Counted from the first letter of the stretch, positions 30,961-43,596 are shown. The stretch is 60,880 nucleotides of DNA from Selaginella moellendorffii (GCF_000143415.4 NW_003314447.1:1532-62411), one strand, 5' to 3'. Notes: a model not told the origin generated them from the sequence alone. Made by a program: numbers and translations.

Positions 30961-33790
30961 AATTCTAGCAAAAGATAGAGGTGCAACACCGGGAAATGAC
31001 TAAAGCAAAATGTCAGTGCACTAAAGCAAAGATAGAACCTCCTCTAGAGATGGAGCCTTTAGTTGAACAAAAAATTATGGATGAGGAATCCATATATAAG
31101 GAGGATTCTTATGAGGGAATTTTAAAACGTGAATCTGATGGCAAGGTGCAATTGTCCAAAGCTTGATTGGATGCTTCAAAGAACAATTGGCACAGATTAA
31201 TGCTGTACAAAAGCTGAAGCATGATAAGAAACAAAAGAAAAAGTAAAAGATTGTAAATGCTGGCAATGCAGAAGGCATGGACCCTTTGGTGTGCACTAAT
31301 GTAAAACCAAACAAGGTTGAGTAAACTAAGGTGGAGTCTATCCCTCAAATAGTTCCCAAGTACAAACCAAATCCCCCACCGGTCTTCGAAGGAATGAATG
31401 ATTGTAAGGTGGTAGAGGATTAATTTTATGATATGGAAGATTATTTCCAAGCGTTGCAATTACTAAATTTGGAAAAGGTCCTATATGCAAAAACATACTT
31501 AGTAGATAATGCTAAGTTTAGTGGATAACAACAGAAGCTCATGAAGGACTTGTGGCTACTTAGGAAGTGATGAAGATGAGGATCTGAGCAACTTATGTAC
31601 CCTCAAAAGTTATTCTACATTGCTAAGTAAGTTGAGGGAAACAAGAACTATTCAAGAGTATGTAAATGTGTTTATAGCCAAAGAATCCTTATCATGGATA
31701 TGGCTAATATAGATATGTTCTATGCTTTCATATCAGGCTTGCAAACTTGAGCTTGAGGCGAGATGATGCTCTAGAACCCAAAAAATTACAAAGAAACATT
31801 ACATATGGCTATTAGCATATATTTTAATAAAAATTTGTGAAAAGGAAATTTAACGGGGTCTAGATAGACCAAAAGAGATATATAGAAGAGGGAAATTCAT
31901 AAAAAGTTTCTCTAAAAATGAGTTTTTGAAGTTTCGAAAAGGTAAATCTAGTGGTTAGAGAGCAAGCACGTGGGGGAGTCAAAGTCAAGAGAGACAAATC
32001 TACCAATAAAAATGTCAAATCCACTAGTAACATGGGGAATAATATATGTTTTAATTGCGGCGAGGCTAAACACTTTTCCAAAGAATGTCCCTACTCAAAG
32101 AAGGCTAAAATGAACATGGTTGTTAAATCAAGTTAAGTCAAATGGAGGTATGTAATCTAGTCCCTAATTGAAAGTTATTTATTACATAAGAAACTTTGGT
32201 AAAGAGTCATTTGCAACATTTATTACCTCTCTGATGCAAACTGAAAAATAAATCTGTTAAAATCCTTATTAACATAGGTGTTTCAGAAAATTTTGTGACT
32301 ATAGATATAGTCCAGCAACCTAAACTAATGGTGCAATAGCTAAAAGAATCGAAGACCATAAAGTTTGTTCAAGGTAGCCAAAACACTAATGAGGTACTTC
32401 GATAAACAAAAGTCGAAGTAAGGGCGTAGACAGTGGATATGGATTTCACCGCTTTGAACATTGCGGGATTTAATATAATCTTTGGGATGGATTGGTTCAA
32501 TCAGTTTATAATAACCTTGCATGAATAAGGTAAAAATCTAGTAGTATTGGTGAATGCCCTTAATGAAATTTAGGGTGGAGGCCCAAGATCTAAAAATAGG
32601 GCAAAGTAGGTCTAAAGAGTCCTACTTGAACCTAATGTCTATAAAAGATTGCTTGCTAAAGGAACCAAAGTAGCATTTACTCTTGATAAAAAACAACAAA
32701 AAGGCAAGAACAAAAGAATACCCTTAGTGATGTAACATGTGATAAATAAATTTCAAGATACCATGCTAAAGGTGTTTTTAGTAAAGTTACCCCCTGCTTA
32801 ATTGATTGAATATAATATTAAGTTGGTCGAGGGTGTTAAAGTAGTGGTTCCTCCCCCTTATCAATTGAATGAAAAGGAAGTTAAACGTTAACTTGAGGAC
32901 TTAGTTGATAAGTTGAGCAAATTGTTATATAGGGCATTAGTTATAAGCTCCTAAATTTGGACTTCCCGGAAGGTCACCCAGCCCAGTACTATTCAAACCC
33001 AAGGACACTTAACCACAAATATCACAAGACCATTAACCAATTACAAAAAGGGGGAGTAAATTGGACTTACCAAATGTCAATCAACATGTGGTGTAAATCC
33101 CCTAGCCAACCAACAAAGTCGGACTCGAGACCCTTTTGATACCAAATGTAAACTCCTAAATTTGGACTTCCCGGGAGGTCATCCAGCTTAGTACTATTCA
33201 AACCCAAGGACACTTAACCCCAAATATCCCAAAACCCTTAATCAATTGGAAAAAAGGGTGCACTCTTTTTTATTCATGGGCCCTTTCTCTTTATATTTGA
33301 ACCCTATGGACCGTCTCTTGAGTTGTTCCCTTTAGTTACTTGCATTGGTGTCATTTATGAAAAAGAAAAATGGCTTTATATGTATGGGTATAAACCACCA
33401 ATTGATTAAAAAATATACCAAGAAGAACAAGGACCTGTTACCAAGGATTGAGGATCTATTTGATAGGTTGGGACATGCAAAATATTTCTCAAAAATTATC
33501 CTAAGGTTATTATATTGATCAAAGTAGTAAAGGAAGATATTGAGAAGACAACCAGCAAACAAAATATGAAAATATTGAGTTCTTAGTGATGCCCTTCAAT
33601 TTGTATAATGTGCTAATAACATTCTTGGTGCTAATGAACTACATCATTATATCTATTTAAATCACTTTGTGGTTGTTTACATTAACAACATTCTGATTTA
33701 TAACAAGATGCTAAAGGAGTATGTCGAGAGCAAGTGTGACTTTGTTAGGATAAGAGAATAATTTAAAGCACTAGGAATATTTGATTCCTA
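30960..33790 (+). mobile_element. Old Ty3/gypsy element, heavily degraded
   Basis: Plus-strand pieces in order: gag-like KPNPPPVFEGMNDCK and MEDYFQALQLLNLEKV (31360-31500); CCHC knuckle CFNCGEAKHFSKEC (about 32051-32092); protease end FNIIFGMDWFNQ (about 32470); RT start VVVPPPYQLNEKEVKR (about 32850); then, after an inserted repeat, KDLLPRIEDLFDRLGHAKYFSKI (about 33430) and FVVVYINNILIYNK (33667-33708), where N replaces the first catalytic Asp of the YxDD box. Different from the 18905-23295 family. Confidence 0.75.
32940..33330. repeat. LTR-like tandem segment inserted in the old gypsy RT
   Basis: Two copies about 208 bp apart of ctcctaaatttggacttcccggg, tactattcaaacccaaggac, aatatc.caa. 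Between them tttgataccaaatgtaaactcc reads on the minus strand as an LTR end (..tttaca) followed by tggtatcaaa, an initiator-Met-type primer-binding site. So an LTR retroelement end, minus orientation, sits inside the older plus-strand element. Confidence 0.5.
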
Positions 33791-33799
33791 GAATATACC

Positions 33800-35220
33800 T
33801 TTATCTTTATATGCAAGTGAGAAAGGGTAAGGAGGGTATTTAGGGCAATTGAAAAGAGCTTAAGTTTGTGATAAAGTATTTCAGAAGTAGAGTTAGAGAT
33901 GTTGAGAAATAACCCTCATCTCCCAACAAGTGGTGAACCCAATGTGAAAGATTAATTTAGCTTTCTTTGGAGAATGAAAGAATTTTTTGGATGGATAAAG
34001 AGATTTTGGAGTTCTAGTTGCTAGATTCATGTTTAGGGGATTTTTGGCACTAATAAAAGCTCCCCCTTGCACGAATTTGAAACACAAACTCATAAATCTA
34101 GAGTTTTTGATGTTGTTTTTCCACTTTACTTTATTTCACTCAATTTTGGAGAGATTTCTAGTGATAGAAGCATTAATTTTGGTTGTGCTTTATTTGAGTT
34201 GAAGTAGTTTTTCCTATTCTTTCTAGAGAGTTAAAGAACACGTGATTTGGTGGAGAATCAAACTGCATACAAGCATTTTTCTCTCACAATTTACCCTTGT
34301 CTTCATAATTTATTTCTAGAAGTTTAAGTTTGAGATTCTTGCATTAATTTGGAGAATTATTTGAATGGGCATTTAGATTTGGTCATGAGAATTTTAAAAG
34401 ATGCTTCTTAATGAGTGTAGTGCAAGAAGTGGGGAGATTTTTTCATCTTTTCTTGCTCTCTTCTTTCTTCTCCTTTCACAGTTGAGTTCTAAAGATTTAA
34501 TGGCAAGATTTCCTAAGCATTTTTTTAAATTTCTTTTATAAATTTCTCCATGCTTCCTAGCTTTTATAAAAGTCCTTTTTTGCAAGGGAATTCGTAAAGA
34601 ATCATGAGTTTTGATGTTGTTTTTGTCACATACCATATTGTCAAGATTTTAAAGGGATTCTTTTTTCTAGTTTCAACATCATTTTCATCTTTCATAAATA
34701 TCTTAGATAAATGTTCATTAAATCTTTCTATCATGTGTTTACATGTAACATTTGATACCAATATATGAAGTTTGAAGCAATTTCCCACTTGCTCATTTAT
34801 TTTGAGTATAATGGGTGGTTTCAACTGTTTTCACTCAATTTTGGGTATATTTAGCCATTTTTCTTTTTAGGGCTATGTAAATGACATTAAGGACTTTTTA
34901 ATGCACTCTTGCTCATGATTGTTGAGATCAAGATATTCACATTTTTGTCTTTATGAACATATGAATGTTGGTGAGTGACAAATTTTAAGGTTCTCCTTAA
35001 ATTCTCTAGCCATGCTTTTTGGCGATGAGATCTTTGCATTAGATTAAGAGCATTCCAACAGCTAGGAAGTTTTCACTCTATGAGCATTTGCCATAACTTA
35101 GCATTTGTATTGATTATGTTATTTTATGCCCATTCATAGTAGATCCACACATATTCGATGTCTGCTTACTATCAACAATATTCCTCAAGTTAATAGTCAT
35201 TATTCACGTATCCATTATGA
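33800..35220. other. AT-rich stretch, no gene seen
   Basis: Contains loosely repeated phrases (tttttgatgttgttttt at 34106 and 34608, cactcaattttgg at 34137 and 34831), suggesting old repeats, but no readable protein. Confidence 0.5.
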
Positions 35221-35229
35221 GCTATAATA

Positions 35230-36080
35230 TCAAATGGCTCTTTCATCTAAGGATTTAGAGACTTCGGCAAATAGTGAGTGTTGGCATCTATTACCTATAG
35301 CAGTTCATCTTCAAATCCATATTATGCAATATAGGATGAACTTGCCTTACTTTTTAGGCAATGGAGACATCTTGCCCAAGACACACATAAGTAATATTAT
35401 GCATCAAATGACATTGGCAATGATGATGACAAGTTTCGAGACCTCTCAATCGCTTATCAGCCGAGCAACAATATAGGCAAAGACTCTTTTGAAGGCAGAT
35501 ATAGTGGACTACACCATGTTCAAGGCTTCATTCAAATCATATTTTGATCAATAATGGGTAGTAAATTGTTTGCTCATAGACTTCTTTACCTTTCGACAAA
35601 GAGCTTGCGAGTCAATGCTAGAGTATGTAATGTGTTTTAGTGCCTACTGAAAGGAGTGTGTGGAACAGCAGTTTTTGGACATGTCATAAAACTTTTGTAG
35701 TTGCTAAGATTTTAGAGCGTGCTTTTCTCCAGGAGCTCAGTATCTCTAGGGTTGAGGGGGCTTTCCTCCCTCTCTTGTTGGAAGCTTTATATGCAACTAT
35801 CTCTCATATACCTACTGCTTCTACCGCTATTGATGATGAAATTCTTACAGTGATCAAAAAGTCTTTGATGGAGCTTGTAAGGTACAAGGAAATCATCTAG
35901 AAGTAGTAGTAGTAAATCCAAAAGAAAATATTCCAAAAATTCTATACTTGCTGCTTACAACAGTCTGAGAAGCCACAATGTGCTCCACACTCTTGGTATT
36001 GGTCCCATTGCAACATCAAGACTCACAGCACAAAGAGGTGTTGGAAGCTTCATCCAGAGCTATGACCACCACGTTTTTAA
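35230..36080 (+). pseudogene. Retroelement gag remnant
   Basis: Frames give DIVDYTMFKASFKSYFD, LLIDFFTFRQRACESMLEYV, ECVEQQFLDMS, then SISRVEGAFLPLLLEALYATIS and a degenerate knuckle CNIKTHSTKRCWKLHPE before 36065. The pattern (F-x2-F-x6-VNxLLxxF, RQ-x-ESxxxYVxxF, CW-LHPE) is gag-like. 36080-36555 has no gene. Confidence 0.5.
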
Positions 36081-36669
36081 CATGTTTAGAAACAACCATT
36101 CATTGATAATAGCATTGTAACACAAGGGACGGATTACTATTAATAGCAGCTTAAGCAATGTGCAATCGAGAATGTACCTTTGTCATCTTCCAGCAAAAGG
36201 CTCCAATGGGATAGATCAATGCAATCAAGATTTTGAGGAAGAGTTTGCAAAGATAACAACCACATGAGTACAAAAAAAAAAAAACTGATCAACAGAAAAT
36301 TGATGGCAAGATAGCTCCTTTAGCAATCACTAATCCAACACCAAAAATAACATGCAAGGTCCTATTCACATCTCTCCTTCCCAAATGTCTTGCACTTTTC
36401 TTTAGTAGTTCTTAAGTCCTTAAGAGAGCATTTCAACAATTGATGGAGACATCCATCGCCTTTTTGTGGTATGAGGACTTGCTTTACTTCTTAGGCAATA
36501 GAGACATCTCAACCAAAACAGAAATGTATCACAAATGTATATTTATACATTTAGCTTATAAATGTGATTATCAGTTCAAAGAACTTCAAGAGAAAAACAA
36601 GCATCTAAAACCATGAGAAGGTGATCTTTTTTTATCTCAGGCCTTCCTACTTGGTAATTGTCTTGCAAG

Positions 36670-37075
36670 TATATGCGTTAAATGACAATCACCCAAGGCT
36701 CAAAACTCCACTAAAAGATAATTGCACTTCAAGACTATTGCACTCAATATACATGCTAATAAGAACAATCTGGGTAGACAAAATTGCAACCAAACAAATG
36801 GTCATGCAACATTGAGCAAGCATTGGCAGAACATCAACTCATTTTGTACATAAGTATGCATAGAGGTGGATTGCTTGCTTACCACACTCATGCAACACGT
36901 ACACACTGATCATCGTGTTTCATCCTGCTCAATCAAATGCATCTCAATGAGCCCACACTTTCCATACATATAAACTCAACTACTAGAAAGAATTCAAGCA
37001 CACATTTACTTGCCCTTGGAGAGAATCTCCCAGCACAGTGCAAACACCCATGGCCTTCAGAAGAGTGATCTCATT
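36670..37075 (-). pseudogene. Pentatricopeptide-repeat remnant, right arm
   Basis: Mirror of the left-arm remnant. The arms differ here by about 25 bp near 36890 (gcaacacgtacacactgatc present only in this arm). The same MYGKCG and ISMYxECNSLE pieces are readable on the minus strand. Confidence 0.6.
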
Positions 37076-37179
37076 GCCCTCCATGCCTCCAAGGGTGCGA
37101 ACTCTTACTCCAAGTACGTTTCTCAGTGGAGAGGTAAAATCGAACCCTATCCTCTTTTTGCCCTTTCTTTTGTCGATCT

Positions 37180-38492
37180 TCCATCCTCAAATCCCGAAAC
37201 GATGATGAAAGAATCGCTTGGAACAGGTCCGGAAGTTTCGAATCAAAGACATGGCAAGGGCGATGGAACAACGAGCGCTGGGGCGTGGGCGATCCGATCG
37301 CGCAGCTCGCCGCCAAGCCAGTGGGAGTGGAGCTCACGGCATTTCCAGAGGCAGAGGTGGATTCGACGTGGGGAAACCTCACGCACGCTCTCTCGGGCCT
37401 CTTTTGCGCATCGATCAACTTCCTCGAATTGCCAACTACGTTCTTGGGGCCGTGGTTCTCGTCGAGGCCCGAGGCAAACCGGACAGGAGGAGGAGGAGCT
37501 TTCGACGCTCCTGGCATGAAGAGGGTGGTGAAAGGAAAGAAATGGAGCAAGAGCGAGCACTCCCGAGAGAAGCACTCTGTAGAATGCCACGGCTCACGCC
37601 ATGGCTCACGCTTCTCCCATGTAGAGACAAGGCTGGGCTCACGACGCTCCTGGACAGGCAGACGATTTACAGTGGTATGTACCATTCCCAGAGGCTGCTT
37701 ATCACTTCCGGTGACTTCGATCGGGACGAAGAAGGCACGACATTGGAGCAGGTTGTTTTCCGAAAGCTGCAAGACTGGACACTCTCCAGCATGTTTGGCT
37801 CAAAGCTGGTAGGCAAGTGCCCGCTTGCAACTACAAGTAGTGTCTATCTGGAGCTGGAGGAGAGCTTGGCGAAGCACTTGGCTGGAGATCTCAGCGAAGA
37901 AACAGGCATCAACTTCGCGGACAGTCGTGTTTTCAGTCTCAGCCCTGCTCCAAGTCGGGTGCTCGCGTCCTCTTCAGGCTCTCTTTTTCTGGCACACACA
38001 GCGAGCTCAGCCCCGGTGGATTGGTCTCCGGCTCGGGCTCAGTTCTACACAAGCTGGTACTTGGCTGGCAGCGGGAATGCAAGGGGATCCATCGTCATTT
38101 CGTTTCGGGCAAATGATGGTTCTTCCCGGGACTGTTACTCTCCAGGCATCGAGGCAGCCGAGGATGATACCGAGGTATGTTCGTTTGAATGGCCACACGC
38201 TACAGGTTTCGTTGGATTGCCGAAACGTGGAGTTTTGGGACTGATGAGATTCACACCAGCAGAAGATCGCAAAGCTCCTGCGGCTGTGGAGATTGCTCTG
38301 CGAGTTTCTATTGCAACCCAGGCCATAACTCTTGACGATCCATTTCGATTCACAACCCAAGAGGGGGCTTTGCCAAGGACGAAACGCCGAGCAGCACGAA
38401 TGCGGGGGATAATCTCGTCTGGTGGGCGATCTAACAAAAACGCCATGGATTTCGCAAAGACCCCTGTCATATGGTTCAAGTACATGGTATGA
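37180..38492 (+). pseudogene. PIG-T block P3, right arm (long, intron-poor)
   Basis: Plus-strand mirror of the left-arm block; the 424-codon frame is 37218-38492. Residue differences from the left arm by my reading are D/E in KDM, M/T in CRMP, T/R in DWTL and A/G in EAAED. Both frameshifts are shared, so they predate the arm duplication. The 175-codon frame at 37285-37812 contains the real PIG-T middle segment and should not be treated as a separate gene. Confidence 0.85.
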
Positions 38493-38519
38493 TTTTTTTA
38501 TTACGGGAACCCGGTTCCC

Positions 38520-38752
38520 GAGATGATGGCTATCAGGTAAGTGTAGAGGTAAACCGTTGTAGAAGACCCGGGTTCGATGCCGAAGGGTCCACTCAACAAG
38601 GACTTTTATGCAAAAATTTTGCTAAATAAGGAGCCATTATTCTGGTTCGCCGGCTCACAAAAACAGCTTAGACCAGTCATTTAGGACATCGGTCTCCCAG
38701 AACAAACGTTTCGGGTTCGATTCTCTTCCCGATATTTGTAAATACCAAATAC
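38520..38752 (+). repeat. tRNA-like pair (SINE-like), right arm
   Basis: Same two tRNA-like units, plus strand, between PIG-T P3 and the GC-rich ORF. The last part of the second unit is also the first 45 bases of the window, so a third copy continues upstream. Confidence 0.35.
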
Positions 38753-38769
38753 TGAATCATCGTCGATCA

Positions 38770-39317
38770 TCAATGCGGATGCTCTGGCATCGGGAGCACC
38801 TCAGCATTGCGCAGATTGACGTGGGCAAGCTGGAGACTGCTGTGATAATCCATTTCCTGGCCTATCGGCGCAGCGGCGGCTCCAGCCCTGGCAGCTGGTT
38901 CTCTTGTCTCGTCTGATTCCATTGACAAGACATGATCGATCGCAGGCGCTCCTCCTGTCGCTCCTCCTCCTCCTCGCAGTGTAGCTTTCTCGACGCTGAC
39001 CTTGTGTTTGGCGCCCTGGCGGCGGGATACGTTTTCAGGGACCAAGGTTGAGAGGTATGAACTTCCAGAGAAGTAGACTTTGTAAGCTTTCGGTGTGATC
39101 TTTCCAGGTTCAGGGCTGTGCTTGGAGCATCGACGCCACACATTCACCATCCATTCCTGTCACGAACAGGCAATTCCATCCTCAGGCAGCTCAAGTGGAC
39201 GAAGTTCTCCATGTGCCTGGTGGGTTTGGGGGAATCAAACAAGCCCGCTTTTTCTCCCGAGCTTGATACTCCTCCCGATTTTAGCACCCAAAAATCACCC
39301 CGATTCTTGAGACGCAT
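38770..39317 (-). pseudogene. GC-rich unrecognised ORF pair, right arm / copy 2
   Basis: Third copy of the two overlapping frames, on the minus strand; it differs from the left arm at one residue (K to N before AEVLPM). Persistence of the same frames in three copies reflects recent duplication more than selection, because non-coding flanks are equally well conserved. Confidence 0.4.
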
Positions 39318-39891
39318 CAAGGATATTTACTAGCCAGACTTCCATGGTGTCTACATGAAAGGTTTATGCGAAGGAGGGCGCCACCCTCACTGTCAGCTTT
39401 AACACTTTCCCAGCAAGAGCGTGGTCGAGGCTTTTGACAAGCGCCAAAGGGGTGATTACAGTTCCCTAGGATCACCCCCGCATTGATCTGCCACAGGAGA
39501 ACTAAATCTCTCGTGCCTCTTGATTATTGCTAGTGAGAGCAGCAGGAGCTTGATGGTGCAGAACTACCACTTTCTGTTCTATCTGGAAGCGTCCCAGTTG
39601 TCACCGCACCAAATGCCACGAACTTTCTAGGGCATAAAATGAGTAACTATCACAAATATTCTTTTGCATAGCTCGAACCAAGGCACCACTGGACTACTGA
39701 TCTTTCATAACATTATTAAGAACGGAAGGCTTTAATGTGAAAAAAGCCTGATCTTGTCCATAACCAATAGGAGGTGGGATACAGGATCAGCAAGCAATCC
39801 CAAAGTGTATGCGACATTTCTACTTTCATACTTTTTATGCTAGAATCAGTGCATCTTAGATTCTTTGACAAGGAGAGGCACTAAAATAGCA

Positions 39892-40191
39892 TCAAACTTG
39901 TAAATAGGTACTGTGCATCACCTTGACCACATCAAAATAAAAAGTAATACTGTGTTGATCTCCAGAAAATTGAACACTAGTATCAGTAAGGCTTTTCATA
40001 GATAACAAATTTTCTTGCACTTCTGGGACATGTGTATAGTGCCATTTGTTAAGCTCAATGAAAATAGAACTAACACTTTTAGCCTCATAGAATTTTGCAT
40101 TGGTGACTCCACAATGGGTATTAGTGTAGGCAAGCTTACTGTTTGAATAAAATTTACTCAATTTTTTAGCACTCAAAATTGTTGAATACAT
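39892..40191 (-). mobile_element. Copia-type gag-pol fragment, right arm / copy 2
   Basis: Same 99-codon frame as in the left arm, on the opposite strand, with identical translation by my reading. It lies between the GC-rich ORF block and AT-rich sequence leading to the gypsy pol fragment at 41041. Confidence 0.55.
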
Positions 40192-41040
40192 TGTCCTATT
40201 GAAGGGTGATCCAGGAAATATATATACTTATAGATAGTGTACATATCTTGTTAGTTCTAGTATTTGTGAATTTGAGATTTTATGGCATAATTCGACTGTT
40301 GCTTTCTAGATCATTCCATTTAAGGAGGTTTATTTATCCTATGCAAAGATTTCTCCTATTTGGCAAGTAGTTTGATTTTGTTACCTACAACAATGTCAAT
40401 TACAATTGTCTTCTAAGAAAAATGACTTTACTATAGTTGTTAAACTAAAAACTCTATAAATTTACTCTTTTTTTATTTTAGATTACAATTAATTTAAAAA
40501 GTTAGAACAAGGATTAACTATTATATTGACTTCAAAAGAAACTTATATATCTTTTTGAATTTTAGAAATTAAAATTTAAAAGTTTTTATTTTTCAATTGT
40601 GTATAGTATAGTGTAAATAAGCTATAGTTCATTTTTGCTTTAGATATTTGTAAACATAACAATTATATCCTAAATTTATTTATTTTATATATTAAATTTA
40701 AAGTTTATAAAATTTTATTTGGGTGTTTCAATGAAGTTTCCATTATGTGGCATTTTGAAAAAAGTAGTAAGAATATCAATCTTTACTCTTTAGTGAAATT
40801 CCATAAAATTTTATTTTGCTAAACACTGGAAATATATATTGTGCCATAACATTAGAAAGATTAGTAATAACTCCTTGTTCTACTATTGAAAAACCATTCA
40901 AATATGCTAACAATTTCATAAATGTTATCACAACAATATAAATATTTATTAATATGAACATTCATATGAGCTCATTTTTATTAATATAAGCATTCGTATG
41001 AGCTCCTTTTTAAAATAAAAGGTCTCTTATTATTCTCTCC

Positions 41041-42020
41041 GTGTTAGTTGATATAGGTTTAAGTTTATGTTCTATTGCTCAAGCTGTTGCTACACATTGC
41101 CATCTACACTTGCGTCGTGCAATGGAGCCAATTTTCATTTTTTATGGCAATAGCTATACACATGTATATGCATGGGATGAGGCAGACCTAATTGTGTGTA
41201 TGGATCAGCTACATGATGTTAGTTTAAAGCTAAAGCAGTCGAACTGCGTATTTAGGTACAAGGACACAACTTATCTTAGGTACTGTATTTCTCATGAGAG
41301 TTTGCAAGTTGATCTTGACAAATTTGTGGCTATTCTAAAGTTCTATACTCCGAAGTATGTGAATGATGTGTAGCACTTCCTAGGAAGGTGCAGTATCTTA
41401 GTCGTTTTGTGGATCATTTTTTTATCATATTACACTATTGTAAGCATTGTTGAAGTTATCAACGTCATCTTTTATTTAGTCTCCAGCTTGTGAGCGGGTG
41501 TTCATGGATCTCAAAGAGCTATTGAGGACTCTTCCAATTTTGGCATATTCTAACTACACTTGATCTTTCATTTTGAGTGTGGATGCTTTTGATATTGGTT
41601 TTGGAGGTGTGTTGATGCAAGAGAGTCTAAGTGTGCCTGGTTAGTGCCATCTCATTGCATATATAAACTATACATTACAACCAACAGAGATGAATTACTC
41701 CATGACAGAGAAGGAGTGTTTAGTAGCAGTTTGGGGTTTCAAGAAACTTCATGCATATCTACATGGTTTTCGGACGTTACTAAAAGGTGATTATGCTGCT
41801 ATTACTTCAGTATTGAAGTGGAAAAACTTAGTTGGTCATATTGCTCGATGAGTTTTGAAGCTTCAAATATATGATTTTAATGTTGTTCATCACTTGGGGA
41901 GTTCTATGGCTGATGCTGATGCTATTTCTCGAGCTCCTCTTCATTCTTCACTCTCTTCTCATGTTTTTGACGAGCCTATTCTTTTAGCATTTGTGGATTT
42001 TCTAGACGAGGAGGTCACAT
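41041..42020 (+). mobile_element. Ty3/gypsy pol fragment, uninverted (copy 2)
   Basis: Same internally deleted gypsy piece as copy 1, but RNase H is continuous here: DIGFGGVLMQ, HLIAYINYTLQP, EMNYSMTEKECLVAVWGFKKLH, then the SMADADAISRAP linker and a short FDEPILLAFVDFLDEEVT tail. This identifies copy 2 as the ancestral arrangement at this junction. Several stops and frameshifts make it inactive, and no integrase follows. Confidence 0.8.
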
Positions 42021-42169
42021 GATAATGTCCTATATGTCTACCTAGAATAAGAGAATTATGGTAAGCATGGAGAAATTGTGGAAGTAATATGGAAGGCACC
42101 ACCAGATGTAAATGATCATCAGGATTTGTTTCTACAAAATAAAGAAGGCCATCTTCATATTTAGGTTAT

Positions 42170-43089
42170 AGTTTATAAAGTTTAGTTAGTTAATAACATC
42201 TTTTTATACATTTTTTAGCATAATTAGATAACAATGAAAAGCTATCCCTCATCCTAATTCAAATAGTTTTCTAAAAAATTTCAACATTGTTTAACAAATA
42301 ATAAAAATTACAATCAACTCTTAAGTAAAGCAAAAACACCAGCACTTGAACAACAGAAGGAAAGACAATACTCACCTCCCTCCAGGAGTTACAGTGGAAA
42401 AGGGTGGCACTTGCAGAGGCAACATTACACCTACTAATGTGGAACAAAAGTCCTCCACTTATACTTCTTTTGCTTAAAGTTTCTCCTTATTGCTAGCTTT
42501 AATAGTAAACACAAGAAAGTGTAGCATAGCTTGCAATGCAGCAACTTTGCTACTTCGTTTTTGCCAGGATGCATGAAAGATATAAAACCAGCCAAGCACA
42601 GATCCTTCAAAGGCAAGAATGGACACTTGATCCTAAACTCCTCAAAGAAAAACCCATTTCAAGCCTATACAGTTATAGTATCCAACTCAAGAAAAAAGTT
42701 TTTAACTTGTACATCTTCCTCCGTGGATCTAGCAAAGAGCAGTTTTTATCACCCGGAAGCTACAAGAGAAGCTAAAATGCAAGCACCAATTTTCACCTTT
42801 TTTGTTCTGTCAAAATACCTCTGTGGACAGAATGATTTCTCCAAGAGCCCAGAGTGCCATCATGATGAGCTCAAGTAGTGATTTACAGCCACACCAATTA
42901 TCACCACCAGTATCACCTTGATCACTCTCATGTGCTTCTCGTTTCTCAGCCACTTGAGCTTTTGGTTCAGAAGCCCCGGCTTCTTCCCTTTTGCTTGTCA
43001 AGAACAAATGGCTTAAGAACAAGAGCTTGGAATAGATGGGGAGATAACTCTAGGTACCTTTGCTTTCTCGTTCTTCCTCACCTATTCTT
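42170..43089. other. Counterpart of 5780-6700 on the opposite strand (copy 2)
   Basis: Contains the 70-codon minus frame 42810-43022 (identical translation to 5844-6056) and a plus frame 42531-42878. No recognised gene on either strand. Confidence 0.3.
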
Positions 43090-43596
43090 CGCCTCAGAGT
43101 GTTTAACAGTGAATCAAAGTACAGCGCAAGAACCATGCACATTAGGGTGATCACGTTACTGCATGCTGAAATCCAGTGGCCAGTTGCATCAATGAAACTT
43201 TGCTATATATTTGCATTGGATGCTGTCTCTGTAAGAGGAGAGCAAAGACAAAACCCAGACTTGGAAGGAAAAAAAAAATTGACGACCTGAATAACAGCCA
43301 AAATATGCGAGTACATCATCACTTTGGAACTGTTTGAACACAGAGCACCTTGGGAAAGTGATAACTGGGGAAGGCAGATCAAATCCATGGTTTGCATCCG
43401 GAGGATGCTTGTCAATGTGAAGAAATCCCTGCATGAATGGAACAGCACCATCAAGATCTTCCAGCTTTCCAGCTTTGAGCCAAACATCCTGGAGAGTGTC
43501 TAGTCTTGCAGCTTGGAAGACAGATCTTCTGAAACTTCTGGCTTTTGCAAAACAACGGTCAAGGTTTGCTCCAACATCCAATTTTGAATATTAAGT
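43090..43596 (-). pseudogene. PIG-T fragment P1, copy 2
   Basis: Minus-strand counterpart of 5271-5777 inside the ancestral-orientation block. It keeps EQTLTVVLQKPEVSEDLSSKLQD, GFLHIDKHPPDANHGFDLPS and VFKQFQSDDVLAYFGCY, where copy 1 has a TAG after DDVLA. The same internal deletion is present, so that damage predates the segment duplication. Confidence 0.85.

Larger units (their letters stand above)
36556..40880 (-). repeat. Palindrome right arm
   Basis: Reverse complement of the left arm. It is continuous with segment copy 2, so its outer part (38704 onward) is shared three ways: copy 1, left arm inverted, and here. The likely history is that the left arm is an inverted copy of the start of a segment, inserted next to the gypsy element of copy 1. 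Confidence 0.9.

Noticed and set aside
37285-37812. 175-codon frame as an independent gene
   Set aside because: It holds the true PIG-T middle segment displaced by frameshifts; its remainder is nonsense relative to PIG-T.
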